In this document: in pieces, positions 16,783 to 25,711 of the stretch
How positions within the stretch are numbered: the first letter of the stretch is position 1
Layout of the letters: every line of letters begins with the position of its first letter
From: Chloroflexota bacterium
GTDB lineage: Bacteria > Chloroflexota > Anaerolineae > Aggregatilineales > Phototrophicaceae
Direction of reading: 5' to 3'
Assembly: GCA_028875185.1 (NCBI GenBank)
Contig: JAPPFH010000099.1
Location: forward strand, 1-46,160
DNA length: 46,160 nt
Translations under genes and position numbers: made by a program
The notes under the pieces: model-generated
The model's database searches: none
What the model was told of the DNA's origin: nothing
What the model saw: the letters and a program-made list of their open reading frames with translations, nothing else

Positions 16783-17610
16783 ATGTTCTCCGACGTGACC
16801 TTTGACTTCTCTGGACGAGCGGCGCTTGTCACCGGCGTCGGCAGCCCCAGGGGAATCGGACGCGCCATACTGCGCGGATTCGCCGATGCCGGGGCGCGTG
16901 TCGCCGGCTGTGATATTGACGATGTCCAGCTTGCCGAGCTTGAGCGTGAACAGCCGGACGCATTTGTCAAGCATGTCGATGTTCGCGATCAGAGCCAGGT
17001 CGCCGACTTCGTTCGCGAGGTCGCAGCGCGATACGGCCGCATCGATGTTTTGGTGAACAATGCGGGCATCGCCCCTTTCTGTCCGATCATTGATCTGGAC
17101 GAATCCATTTGGGACATGACATTTGACACCAATGTGAAAGGCTACTTTCTCTTCGCTCAGGCAGTAGCGCGCCACATGATCGCCGAAGGAAAGGGCGGGA
17201 ACATCGTCAATGTGACATCCGTCAGCGCGCATGAATCCGGCGAGCACAAGGCGCACTACTGCGCCAGCAAAGCCGCGGTCGGCAGCCTAACCAAAGGTCT
17301 GGCGCTGGAATTGGCGCGTTACGGCATTCGCGTCAATGCCGTCGAGCCGGGAACGGTGGATACGCTCATCGTCAAGGACGCGTATCTGGCGGGACTGATG
17401 GACAGTTTGACGGAGGACCCAGGAACGCCCATCAAGCGGGTGGCGAAGGGCGGCGACATGGTTGGCGCGGTACTGTTTCTGTGCAGCGACGCGGCAAATT
17501 ATATGACCGGCTCAGCGGTTCTGGTTGACGGCGGCGGCTTCGCCGGCAGTCAAATGCCCGATCATGTGCTGCGCGAATACGAGAAAGCCAAGACTGCTTC
17601 GGATCAATAA
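16783..17610 (+). CDS. SDR-family sugar dehydrogenase
   Basis: A classical short-chain dehydrogenase of 275 residues. The cofactor motif is TGVGSPRGIGRA (17-28), the structural motif NNAG at 92-95, the active-site serine near 146 and the catalytic YxxxK as Y159 and K163. D45 after the second strand (AGCDIDD) indicates a preference for NAD. It follows the dehydratase after 14 bases. In non-phosphorylative deoxy-sugar pathways an SDR oxidises the sugar to its lactone, so the pair fits that scheme, with the 57-914 gene as possible lactonase. The true substrate is not visible. Confidence 0.9.
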   Translation: MFSDVTFDFSGRAALVTGVGSPRGIGRAILRGFADAGARVAGCDIDDVQLAELEREQPDAFVKHVDVRDQSQVADFVREVAARYGRIDVLVNNAGIAPFCPIIDLDESIWDMTFDTNVKGYFLFAQAVARHMIAEGKGGNIVNVTSVSAHESGEHKAHYCASKAAVGSLTKGLALELARYGIRVNAVEPGTVDTLIVKDAYLAGLMDSLTEDPGTPIKRVAKGGDMVGAVLFLCSDAANYMTGSAVLVDGGGFAGSQMPDHVLREYEKAKTASDQ

Positions 17611-17853
17611 GGCGCGAACGTCGCGGCATCCCGAATAGAAATCGTGCCGGTCGGCAAGTTGGATGAGGCGCCCACTTGCGCAGTCTGCGCACTGGAGAAG
17701 ATCGGCGAGGTTGAGCCCGATTGCCACACCAAGTTAATTCTGCCGCGCGATCGCGACGAAGCAGTCATCATTATCAATACGGGTTTCCCGGAAGCAACAA
17801 GTCATATTCGTAAGGCGTGGCGATTTTCTCAGATGCTATTTCAAGTTCCCTAA
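17611..17853 (+). pseudogene. N-terminal remnant of an MBL-fold-like hydrolase
   Basis: Directly after the SDR stop, in the same frame, about 65 codons read as a plausible protein start: RIEIVPVGKLDE, a Cys-containing loop, then DEAVIIINTGFPEATSHI. The last segment resembles the first metal-binding-domain strands of metallo-beta-lactamase-fold lactonases (an ILVDTG-like strand). The HxHxDH metal motif that should follow is missing and the frame ends at 17853. It has no ribosome site of its own. I read it as a truncated gene; it could also be a chance frame. Confidence 0.3.
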
Positions 17854-17894
17854 CATTGAGCGGATGAAACCGAAATGTATAATGAAGCGCTTAT

Positions 17895-17993
17895 CGGGAT
17901 ATCCCGGCGGGATCATTGATTAGTCGCGTTGATTGCCGCCCCTTTGCAGATGGTGAACATTAGGCATTGAACTGTGCCGCTCGGCGCCTAATG
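17895..17993. promoter_or_regulatory. palindromes upstream of the peptide-type ABC operon
   Basis: CGGGATATCCCG at 17895-17906 is a perfect 12-base palindrome. CATTAGGC (17958-17965) and GCCTAATG (17986-17993) form an 8-bp inverted repeat around a GCCG-CT-CGGC hairpin. Both precede the promoter at 18019, so they may be activator or repressor sites, or the second may terminate transcripts from the SDR operon. The rest of the 556-base gap holds the MBL-like remnant and the promoter. Confidence 0.35.
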
Positions 17994-18018
17994 GGTCTCA
18001 CGGTAGCGATGGACGAAA

Positions 18019-18047
18019 TTGACGAGCTTTTGCAAAGATGTTATGTT
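18019..18047 (+). promoter_or_regulatory. promoter of the SBP_bac_5 / P450 operon
   Basis: TTGACG and TATGTT with a 17-base spacer, giving a leader of about 115 bases before the binding-protein start. Confidence 0.5.
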
Positions 18048-18166
18048 TCATTTGAAGTCATAGCATGTCGACTGTTTGCAGCGCCCGTCTCAAGATATGG
18101 CTAAAAGGAGGTTTGGCAAAGTACGATTCGCAGTGGGAATTGACCGATACTTTTGAGGAGAATCAC

Positions 18167-20080
18167 ATGAATAGGCAACGCCTAATTGCATTTACGACGG
18201 CGCTATTTGTCCTGCTCGGCGGATTGACGCCGGTCTTCGGGCAGGACATGATGTACGGGGAAGCGCCGATGCTGGCGGAGCGGGTTGAGGCTGGTGAATT
18301 GCCGCCGGTGCACGAACGTTTGCCAAGCAATCCCAAAGTCATTCCGGTCGTGGACGCGATCGGCGCCTATGGCGGGACGCTGCGTTTCGGTGATATCGGC
18401 GAACGTATGGACGAAGGGCTGCGCATCCGTCATACCGGGCTCTTCCGCTACAACTTTACCGCCAGCGTCTATCAGGCGGATCTGGCCGAGAGCTGGGAAT
18501 GGACGAACGAGAATCGCACGCTGACCATCAAGCTGCGAGAAGGGCTGAAATGGTCGGACGGCGATGACTTCAACACCGAAGACTTCCGCTGGCATTGGGA
18601 AGATATCCTGAATGACCCTGATATCGCGCCCAACGGTCCAGGTGGTTTCTGGCGCGCTGGCGGCGAAGTGGCGACCTTTGAAGTCATCGACGATTACACA
18701 TTCAGCTATTCATGGGCGATTCCCTATCCGATCGCGATGGACAGTTTCGGGCGCACGCATTTCTCCAGCGACAACAGTTTGTACGGTCCCTCGCATTGGC
18801 TGAAGCAGTATCACGCCAAATACAACGATAATGCGCAGGCGCTCGCCGAAGAGGCGGGCTTGGAAACCTGGGTTGACCTCGTCAACAGCAAGCGCGCGCA
18901 AGGCTACAATCTTTCGGCGCAGCCACTTGACCGCCCCTATATGGACAGTTGGGTGCCGATCATCATCGAGAGCGACCGCGTGCTCTTGGAGCGCAACCCA
19001 TTCTTCCATCAGGTGGACGAAGAGGGCAATCAGTTGCCTTACATGGATAACATTGAAGTGTCGCTGGCTGGCGATCTCGACATTTATGCCTTGCGACTGT
19101 CCGCAGGCGAGCTTGATTTCGGCGTGCGCTATACGCGCCCGACTGATCTGAGGCTCTACCGCGCCGAAGAGGAAAGCGGCGGCTTCACCACTTATATCGC
19201 ACAGTCGCTGCGTCCATCGGAGTTCTCGCTTTTCCCCAACCAGAATTACCCCGACGATGCCTTCCGTGAGCTCTTCCAGAATGTCGACTTCCGTGTGGCG
19301 CTGTCAATGGCCATTGACCGTGACGAAATGAACGATGTGCTTTTCTTCGGGCTGGCGGCGCCACATCCGGCGACGCCGCTGAAAACGCTTCCCTGGTTCA
19401 ATGACGATTGGTTCAGCGAGAAGATCGAATACCATCCGGATAAAGCCAACGCATTGCTCGACGGCTTGGGCTTGACCGAACGCGATGATGCCGGCTTCCG
19501 ACTGCTTGCTGATGGCCGGCGCGTTGCGATCATCGCCCATGGGCTAGTCGACCATCAGTCTGGTTGCGAATTGATGGCAAGTGATTACGTTGACATCGGC
19601 GTCGAATTAATCTGCCAAGGCGCCACGCCGGATCTGATATTCGATCTGTATACCAACGGCGAAATCATGACCGTGATGTGGCATATCGGCCGCGCAACGC
19701 TGTTTGGACGGGGCACGCCCGATCATTTCGCGGTGAATGAACCAGCGCGCCATTTCTGGGCTCACGGCTGGACCACATGGATATCTTCTGGTGGATCAGC
19801 CGGCATTGAACCGCCGCAGGAGATTAAGGATCTCAACACGCTTTGGGACGAATTCAGCCAGTATCCGAGCGATTCAGCCGAAGCGGCCGAGCTCGGCGCC
19901 GCCTACTTCGCCTATTGGGGTGAAGAACTTCCGATCATTCCGTCTGTTGGCTTGACGCCACAACCGGTCATCTACTCAAACCGGTTGCGCAACGTGCCGA
20001 TAGAGGGTCTCTTCTGGGGCTCCGATACCAACTTCTACGCGCCCTTCCACGTTGAGCAGTGGTATATCGACGACATGTAG
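18167..20080 (+). CDS. family 5 extracellular solute-binding protein (peptide/oligosaccharide type)
   Basis: A 637-residue SBP_bac_5 protein. The start at 18167 has GAGGAG upstream; the longer frame begins far upstream without support. The signal peptide ends PVFG-QD with no lipobox cysteine. After it come the family features: YGGTLRFGDIG, LAESWEWTNENRTLTIKLRE, GLKWSDGDDFNTEDFRWHWE and VDFRVALSMAIDRDEMN. The family binds peptides, but in several bacterial groups also oligosaccharides; the neighbouring Asp-box and sugar-acid enzymes point to a glycan. It is the first gene of a ten-gene cluster and its own mRNA end is protected by a 15-bp hairpin. Confidence 0.94.
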   Translation: MNRQRLIAFTTALFVLLGGLTPVFGQDMMYGEAPMLAERVEAGELPPVHERLPSNPKVIPVVDAIGAYGGTLRFGDIGERMDEGLRIRHTGLFRYNFTASVYQADLAESWEWTNENRTLTIKLREGLKWSDGDDFNTEDFRWHWEDILNDPDIAPNGPGGFWRAGGEVATFEVIDDYTFSYSWAIPYPIAMDSFGRTHFSSDNSLYGPSHWLKQYHAKYNDNAQALAEEAGLETWVDLVNSKRAQGYNLSAQPLDRPYMDSWVPIIIESDRVLLERNPFFHQVDEEGNQLPYMDNIEVSLAGDLDIYALRLSAGELDFGVRYTRPTDLRLYRAEEESGGFTTYIAQSLRPSEFSLFPNQNYPDDAFRELFQNVDFRVALSMAIDRDEMNDVLFFGLAAPHPATPLKTLPWFNDDWFSEKIEYHPDKANALLDGLGLTERDDAGFRLLADGRRVAIIAHGLVDHQSGCELMASDYVDIGVELICQGATPDLIFDLYTNGEIMTVMWHIGRATLFGRGTPDHFAVNEPARHFWAHGWTTWISSGGSAGIEPPQEIKDLNTLWDEFSQYPSDSAEAAELGAAYFAYWGEELPIIPSVGLTPQPVIYSNRLRNVPIEGLFWGSDTNFYAPFHVEQWYIDDM

Positions 20081-20098
20081 AGCTCGTTCAATTTGTGT

Positions 20099-20132
20099 GA
20101 AGCGGGATGTCTCAAAAGAGGCATCCCGCTTC
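20099..20132 (+). terminator. 15-bp stem-loop after the binding-protein gene
   Basis: GAAGCGGGATGTCTC and GAGGCATCCCGCTTC pair completely (one G-U) around an AAAA loop. No T-run follows, and the permease starts 38 bases later, so partial termination or protection of the binding-protein mRNA is likely. Confidence 0.7.
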
Positions 20133-20170
20133 TGGCGTGATTCAAGCGTGAGCCGCTGCCAAGGCTTTCA

Positions 20171-21169
20171 ATGAATTTCAGCAAATATCTGCTCCAGCGC
20201 CTCATTTACGCGTTTCTCGTTCTGATTGTCATCAGCTTTTTGATTTTTATGATCGTCCAGCTCCCGCGCGGCGATGCGGTCGACCGCATCGTTAACGCGC
20301 GTCAAGCGCAAGGCGATATCATCACCGAGGAAGACGAAGCGGCATTGCGCGCGCAATACGGTCTCGACAAGCCCGTCTTCGTCCAGTACTTCATTTGGGC
20401 GGCCCAGTTTGCGCGTGGCAACATGGGGCACTCCATGTTGGGCATTCCCGTGGACAAACTCATCAATGAGCGAATTGCGGCGACTGTCCTGCTATCGGTC
20501 ATTTCGCTGATTGTGACCTATGCGCTGGCTGTGCCAATCGGCATTTACAGCGCGACGCATCAGTACAGCCTGGGCGATTATTTCTGGACCTTCGTCGGCT
20601 TCATCGGGCTGGCGACCCCGAACTTTCTTCTGGCGCTAATTCTGCTGTTCCTGTTTCATAAGTTTTTCGGCTTGAGTATTGGCGGCTTGTTTTCGCCGGG
20701 CGTTGAAGAGCAGCCCTGGTCTCCCGCGAAAGCGCTTGACCTGCTCAATCATCTCTGGATCCCGATAATTGTGATCGTGACGGCGCAGACGGCTGGTACG
20801 ATTCGCACGATGAGGGCGACATTGTTGGACGAATTGGGTCAGCAGTATGTGGTGACGGCACGGGCGAAGGGCCTGCGGTATCGCCAACTGCTTTTTAAGT
20901 ATCCGGTGCGGCTGGCGCTGAACCCGGTCGTGAATTCCATCGGCTATATTCTGCCGCGTCTAATTTCGGGGCAGACCATCGTCGCTATCGTTCTGAATCT
21001 GCCTACTTTGGGACCGCTTTTGTTCAGCGCGCTGCTTGCTGAGGATTTGGAGCTGGCAACCAGCATTCTGATGATTCAGAGCATATTGGCGGTCATCGGC
21101 GTGATCTTGGGCGATATCATATTGTCGATGTATGACCCGCGCATCCGAATGGAAAAGGGGGTGACATAA
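20171..21169 (+). CDS. peptide/oligosaccharide ABC permease, DppB type
   Basis: A 332-residue inner-membrane permease: N-terminal helix YLLQRLIYAFLVLIVISFLI, the conserved extracytoplasmic loop with GLDKPVFVQYFIW and FARGNMGHSM, and the EAA cytoplasmic loop ELGQQYVVTARAKGLRYRQL. It pairs with the DppC-type protein encoded next. Its last bases carry a very strong ribosome-binding site for the following gene (21153-21164). Confidence 0.95.
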   Translation: MNFSKYLLQRLIYAFLVLIVISFLIFMIVQLPRGDAVDRIVNARQAQGDIITEEDEAALRAQYGLDKPVFVQYFIWAAQFARGNMGHSMLGIPVDKLINERIAATVLLSVISLIVTYALAVPIGIYSATHQYSLGDYFWTFVGFIGLATPNFLLALILLFLFHKFFGLSIGGLFSPGVEEQPWSPAKALDLLNHLWIPIIVIVTAQTAGTIRTMRATLLDELGQQYVVTARAKGLRYRQLLFKYPVRLALNPVVNSIGYILPRLISGQTIVAIVLNLPTLGPLLFSALLAEDLELATSILMIQSILAVIGVILGDIILSMYDPRIRMEKGVT

Positions 21170-21171
21170 TA
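21153..21171 (+). promoter_or_regulatory. ribosome-binding site pointing to an ATA start of the DppC gene
   Basis: AAAAGGGGGTGACAT is close to the full complement of the 16S rRNA tail. Seven bases after the G-run comes ATA (21169-21171), in frame with the DppC-type protein and overlapping the preceding TAA by one base. No ATG, GTG or TTG stands at that spot. Confidence 0.45.
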
Positions 21172-22317
21172 TCGGCGTCAATCGATGAAGCCGGCGGAAC
21201 GCCCCAAGCAAGTGGCGCGATCTCGGCGGCGGAAGAGCGCTACTATATCGCCTCTCAGCAGCAATTGATCTGGCGCCGTTTCAAGCGACATCGGCTTGCG
21301 TTAATTTCCGTCGTGATCCTGATACTAATGTATTTCCTGGCTTTCACTTACGAATTTTGGACGCCATATCGCGCAGTCACCCAGCATCAGGGATTCGTCA
21401 ACACACCGCCGACGCCTATTCGCTTTTTTGACGCCGAGGGCAGTTTTGTCGGTCCTTTTGTCTACGGACTCAATTACGAGCTCAACCTTGATACATTTGA
21501 GCGCATTTATACCGAAGACACTAACACAATCCACCGCATCCGGTTTTTCACTCGAGGCGAGCCCTACCGTTTTTGGGGCCGACTTGACATGGATTTGCAC
21601 TTCTTTGACGCTGGCGAGGGCAAGGTATTCTTGCTCGGCGCCGATGCCTTGGGCCGCGATGTTTTTTCACGCATTTTGACCGCCAGCCGCATCAGTCTGA
21701 CTATTGGCTTGGTTGGTGTTTTGCTGAGCTTCTTTCTAGGCGCGACGCTCGGTGGCGTCTCGGGATATTATGGCGGCCTGGTTGACATCGTGATTATGCG
21801 GATCACCGAGATCTTGAGCGCAATACCGCAGATCCCGCTTTGGATCGCTCTGGCGGCAATCGTACCGATTGACTGGCCAGTCACACGGACTTATTTTGCG
21901 ATCACCATTATCTTGTCGACGATGACGTGGACGGGATTAGCCCGGGCGGTCCGCGCCAAGCTGCTGGAAATGCGCGAACAGGATTACATCATGGCGGCAA
22001 AAATCGCGGGCGCCAGTGATATTCGCATTATCTATGATCATCTATTGCCAGGCTATATCAGCTTCCTCATCGTCAATATCACTATCGCGATCCCGGGCAT
22101 GATCCTGGGTGAAACGGCGCTCAGCTTTCTTGGCTTAGGCATACGTCCCCCGGCGGTCAGTTGGGGCACGCTGCTCGAAGGCGCGCAAAACATCTCAAAC
22201 ATCGCTTTGTATCCCTGGCTGCTGACACCGGCGCTCTTCGTCATTGTGACTGTGCTGCTGTTCAACTTTGTAGGCGACGGCTTGCGCGATGCGGCCGACC
22301 CCTTCAAGGAATTGTGA
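21169..22317 (+). CDS. peptide/oligosaccharide ABC permease, DppC type
   Basis: A DppC-family permease with the characteristic ALGRDVFSRILTASRISLTIG, the EAA loop REQDYIMAAKIAGASDIRII and GETALSFLGLGIRPPAVSWG. The first canonical start is TTG at 21265, but coding continues upstream without a stop to 21169: the segment AEERYYIASQQQLIWRRF before that TTG is the usual N-terminal lead-in of DppC proteins. The extended start falls on an ATA seven bases after a near-perfect ribosome site. I therefore place the start at 21169 and treat it as non-canonical or mutated; if ATA does not work, the product starts at 21265 and lacks 32 residues. A large extracytoplasmic insert follows helix 1. Confidence 0.9.
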   Translation: MSASIDEAGGTPQASGAISAAEERYYIASQQQLIWRRFKRHRLALISVVILILMYFLAFTYEFWTPYRAVTQHQGFVNTPPTPIRFFDAEGSFVGPFVYGLNYELNLDTFERIYTEDTNTIHRIRFFTRGEPYRFWGRLDMDLHFFDAGEGKVFLLGADALGRDVFSRILTASRISLTIGLVGVLLSFFLGATLGGVSGYYGGLVDIVIMRITEILSAIPQIPLWIALAAIVPIDWPVTRTYFAITIILSTMTWTGLARAVRAKLLEMREQDYIMAAKIAGASDIRIIYDHLLPGYISFLIVNITIAIPGMILGETALSFLGLGIRPPAVSWGTLLEGAQNISNIALYPWLLTPALFVIVTVLLFNFVGDGLRDAADPFKEL

Positions 22318-22319
22318 TC

Positions 22320-23309
22320 ATGTCTGATGTCGTGCTCGAGGTGAAAGACCTGCACACCTATTTCGAGCTTGAAGAGGGCACGCTGAAAGCGGTGAACGGT
22401 GTATCGTTCACAATCAGAAAGAACCGCACCCTGGGCATCGTAGGCGAGTCCGGCTGTGGCAAGAGCGTGACGGCGCAATCCATCATGCGCATCACGCCGA
22501 AAAAGAACAGCCGGATCAATGGGCAGATTCTGCTTCATCATGATTCTGGACTGATTGACATCGCGCGGTTGGATGAAGACAGTGATGAAATGCGCGATCT
22601 GCGCGGGCGCGATATCGCCATGATCTTCCAAGAGCCGATGACTGCTTTCTCTCCGGTGCACACGATTGGCAATCAGATTATGGAGGCGCTGTTTGTTCAT
22701 GGCGAGAAAGACAAGCGCGCGGCGCGCAATCACATTATCTCTCTGCTGGACGAGGTAGGGATACCGGCGCCCGAAAGACGCATAGACGAGTATTCTTTTC
22801 AGCTTTCGGGTGGGATGCGCCAACGCAGCATGATCGCGATGGCAATCGTGCTTAATCCGCGCCTTCTGATAGCGGACGAGCCGACAACTGCATTGGATGT
22901 CACCATTCAGTCGCAGATACTGCGTCTGTTGAAGCGGCTGCAGCGGGATAATGGCATGGCGATTATGTTCATCACCCACGATCTGGGGGTCATAGCGAAT
23001 ATGGCTGATGACGTTGCTGTGATGTATCTGGGTAAAATCGTAGAATACGGCGCGTCGCGAGAAATTTTCAAGAATCCCAAACACCCGTATACGAAAGGCT
23101 TGCTCCGCTCGATCCCAAAATTCGGCGAGAAAGAAGGGGCGCATCTGGCAACGATCAAAGGGACGGTGCCGGTGCCTTTGGACCCGCCAGACGCTTGCCC
23201 TTTCGCCAATCGATGTGGCGAATTCATCGCCGGGAAATGTGATATCCGGATGCCGGCGGCTGTTCAAGTGGCGCCGGGCCATAGCGTGAATTGTGTACTT
23301 TACGAATAA
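22320..23309 (+). CDS. peptide/oligosaccharide ABC ATPase, DppD type
   Basis: A 329-residue ATPase: Walker [11 protein letters not shown], signature [10 protein letters not shown], Walker [14 protein letters not shown], and the oligopeptide-type C-terminal region with [12 protein letters not shown] and the cysteine-containing [13 protein letters not shown]. The start at 22320 lies two bases after the DppC stop with AAGGA upstream; the longer frame reads back into DppC. It works as a heterodimer with the DppF-type ATPase, from which it is separated by an Asp-box gene, an unusual order. Confidence 0.95.
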   Translation: MSDVVLEVKDLHTYFELEEGTLKAVNGVSFTIRKNRTLGIVGESGCGKSVTAQSIMRITPKKNSRINGQILLHHDSGLIDIARLDEDSDEMRDLRGRDIAMIFQEPMTAFSPVHTIGNQIMEALFVHGEKDKRAARNHIISLLDEVGIPAPERRIDEYSFQLSGGMRQRSMIAMAIVLNPRLLIADEPTTALDVTIQSQILRLLKRLQRDNGMAIMFITHDLGVIANMADDVAVMYLGKIVEYGASREIFKNPKHPYTKGLLRSIPKFGEKEGAHLATIKGTVPVPLDPPDACPFANRCGEFIAGKCDIRMPAAVQVAPGHSVNCVLYE

Positions 23310-23335
23310 ATCGAAATGAGGCGGAGCAGACGATT

Positions 23336-24682
23336 GTGAAGAGCCTATATCTCGAGAATGAATGGGAACGCACCGAGCCGGATTTGCTGGCTTATATCCC
23401 GGAAAACTTTGAAGGACCGGGCGCCTGCAATCAGCACTTTCTGGTTGTGAAAACGCCGACGGGCGCCTTGCTAGGATTTTGGACGCAGTCAACCTTCGAG
23501 AATGCCGGCGACCAGCGGGTGGTCTTCAGCCGTTCCCTAGATCGCGGTCGGACTTGGTCGGAGCCGCAAGTGATCGATGGTCCCAAACCGGGCGATGCGG
23601 ATGGGACGGGACTGGCCAGCTGGGGCTTCCCGATTGTCGCGCCTAATTTGCTAGGGGACGGCGCCCACCGCGTCTACTACATCTATAACAAGAATGTCGG
23701 AATTGATGATGCGCGTGAGGACACGACCGGAATGGTACGCTGCCGCTATTCTGATGATGACGGGCGCACGTGGAGCGGCGCTGCCTATGATTTCCCGATA
23801 GCGCCGAGCGCCATCAGCCATCCTGACCCAGAGGCGCCACCCAATTGGATCGTCTATCAGAACATTTTCATCACGCCGGAAAATCACGTGCTGGCTCCCT
23901 TTACGCGTTGGGCGAGCAATACATATGATGCAGCCGTCAAGCTGGATCTGAATTTGCTTGAACATTGGTCGGAGATTTGGTTCTTGCGCTTCGAGAATAT
24001 TTTGAGCGAGCGTGACGTGGACAAGTTGATCGTTAGTACCTGGCCGAAAGCGCCGCATGGCATTCAAGTCGAGAATCCATACCGCCCTGGAGTCAGCGTC
24101 GCCCAGGAGCCGACCGTACAAGCACTGTCTGACGGACGGCTTATCTGCGTGTTTCGAACCCTGCTGGGCGCCAATTATTATGCGCTATCCGAAGATGATG
24201 GCCGCTCATGGGACGAGCCTCGGGTATTGCGATACGAACCTGGCGGCAATCCGGTCTTGAATCCGATGTCGCCAAGCCCACTGTATCGCCTGCACGACGG
24301 GCGATATCTGCTGTTGTTTTATAACAATGACGGCACGGCCAACGGCGGCAAATCGCCAGTGGATTCGAAGCACAATCGTTATCCGGTCTGGTTGACCGTG
24401 GGGCGAGAGATCCCGGGTGAAAAGGAGCATCCACTGCGCTTTGGACCGCCGAAGATTTTCGCCACGTCGAATGGCGTGTTGCTACCCTATACCGGCGGTA
24501 CCCAGGTCGCAGTTTACCCCAGCTTGGTTGATGACGGTGAAGAGCGCATCCTGTTTTATCCCGATCGCAAACATTATCTGCTGGGGAAATTCATCACCGA
24601 TGAATGGCTGCGCGATTGCGACCCTGCCCATAACACGGCGCGAATGCGCCCGCCAATAGCGGTAGAAGCGATAAGAGGATAG
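23336..24682 (+). CDS. Asp-box (BNR) sialidase-like protein, cytoplasmic
   Basis: A six-bladed beta-propeller protein of about 448 residues. Three Asp-box motifs are visible: SLDRGRTW (67-74), SDDDGRTW (139-146) and SEDDGRSW (285-292). The FRIP arginine motif of classical GH33 sialidases is not seen, so the enzyme may cleave another acidic or neutral sugar, or bind it. There is no signal peptide, so it acts on imported material. It lies between the two ATPases of the importer, a position that ties it to the transported substrate. The GTG at 23336 is chosen because the frame upstream overlaps the DppD gene and lacks a ribosome site; GGCGGAG precedes it at some distance. Confidence 0.85.
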   Translation: MKSLYLENEWERTEPDLLAYIPENFEGPGACNQHFLVVKTPTGALLGFWTQSTFENAGDQRVVFSRSLDRGRTWSEPQVIDGPKPGDADGTGLASWGFPIVAPNLLGDGAHRVYYIYNKNVGIDDAREDTTGMVRCRYSDDDGRTWSGAAYDFPIAPSAISHPDPEAPPNWIVYQNIFITPENHVLAPFTRWASNTYDAAVKLDLNLLEHWSEIWFLRFENILSERDVDKLIVSTWPKAPHGIQVENPYRPGVSVAQEPTVQALSDGRLICVFRTLLGANYYALSEDDGRSWDEPRVLRYEPGGNPVLNPMSPSPLYRLHDGRYLLLFYNNDGTANGGKSPVDSKHNRYPVWLTVGREIPGEKEHPLRFGPPKIFATSNGVLLPYTGGTQVAVYPSLVDDGEERILFYPDRKHYLLGKFITDEWLRDCDPAHNTARMRPPIAVEAIRG

Positions 24683-24688
24683 AAGGGT

Positions 24689-25702
24689 ATGGGCGGCTCC
24701 AGCCTGCTGGAAGTGCGGGGACTGACGAAGTACTTTCCGATAGAAAAGGGCTTGTTGCGGCGCGTCGTTGGGCATGTGCGCGCCGTCGACCATGTGAGTT
24801 TGAGCATCAGCAAGGGGCGCACTCTGGGTTTAGTCGGCGAATCGGGCTCGGGCAAGACGACATTGGGCCGCTGTGTCTTGCGCGCCATAGACCTGACGGC
24901 TGGTGAAATCCTGTTTCATCATGAAGGAAAGACGACTGACCTGGCGCAATTGAGTCGACGCGAAATGCGTGAATTCCGCAAGCATCTGCAGATGATATTT
25001 CAGGATCCGTATTCCAGCCTGGACCCGCGAAAAACCGTCTTCGACATTGTCAGCGAACCCTTGCGCATCAACAGAATCGCAGCGGGCAAGGCGCTTGAAG
25101 ACCGCGTTCGCACTGTGCTGGAACTGGTTGGATTGGATGTCCGCTATATGAAGCGTTTTCCCCACGCTTTTAGCGGCGGTCAACGTCAGAGGATTGGGAT
25201 CGCGCGCGCGCTGAGCATTAACCCGCAGCTGATCGTTTGTGACGAAGCGGTATCGGCATTGGATGTTTCTGTGCAGGCGCAGATACTGAATTTATTGAAG
25301 GATTTGCAGGCGGATTTTGACTTGACGTATCTGTTTATCGCCCACGACCTGAGCGTTGTCGAACATGTGTCGGATGACGTCGCGGTGATGTACGTGGGCA
25401 AGCTGGTGGAAAAGGCGCCAACACAAGAACTGTTTAAGAATCCGCGACACCCCTACACTGAAGCGCTCTTGTCCGCCATCCCGCGTCCGGACCCGGACAG
25501 GCCGCTGCCCGAGACTGGCGGAATTGAAGGCGAATTGCCGGACCCGGCGAATCCGCCGCCCGGCTGTTACTTTCATCCACGCTGCCCTTATGCCGAGCAG
25601 ATTTGCCGGGAGCGTGAACCGCCTTTGGTCGAGGTCGGGCCGGGCCATACTTCCGCGTGTCACTTCGTCGACGAGCTGGAATTGCAGGGACTTGAGGATT
25701 AA
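24689..25702 (+). CDS. peptide/oligosaccharide ABC ATPase, DppF type
   Basis: A 337-residue ATPase: Walker A GESGSGKTT, Q-loop MIFQDPYSSLDPRKTV, signature FSGGQRQRIGIARAL, Walker B LIVCDEAVSALDV (Ala in place of the usual Pro, a common variant here), and the C-terminal oligopeptide domain with CYFHPRCPYAEQICRE. The start has AGAAGGG upstream. It completes the importer of genes 18167-23309 and follows the first Asp-box gene after six bases. Confidence 0.96.
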   Translation: MGGSSLLEVRGLTKYFPIEKGLLRRVVGHVRAVDHVSLSISKGRTLGLVGESGSGKTTLGRCVLRAIDLTAGEILFHHEGKTTDLAQLSRREMREFRKHLQMIFQDPYSSLDPRKTVFDIVSEPLRINRIAAGKALEDRVRTVLELVGLDVRYMKRFPHAFSGGQRQRIGIARALSINPQLIVCDEAVSALDVSVQAQILNLLKDLQADFDLTYLFIAHDLSVVEHVSDDVAVMYVGKLVEKAPTQELFKNPRHPYTEALLSAIPRPDPDRPLPETGGIEGELPDPANPPPGCYFHPRCPYAEQICREREPPLVEVGPGHTSACHFVDELELQGLED

Positions 25703-25711
25703 GGATTTACC

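Noticed and set aside
22053-23492. Minus-strand open frame of 479 codons
   Set aside because: It runs opposite the DppD ATPase and parts of its neighbours, whose Walker and signature motifs are unmistakable.
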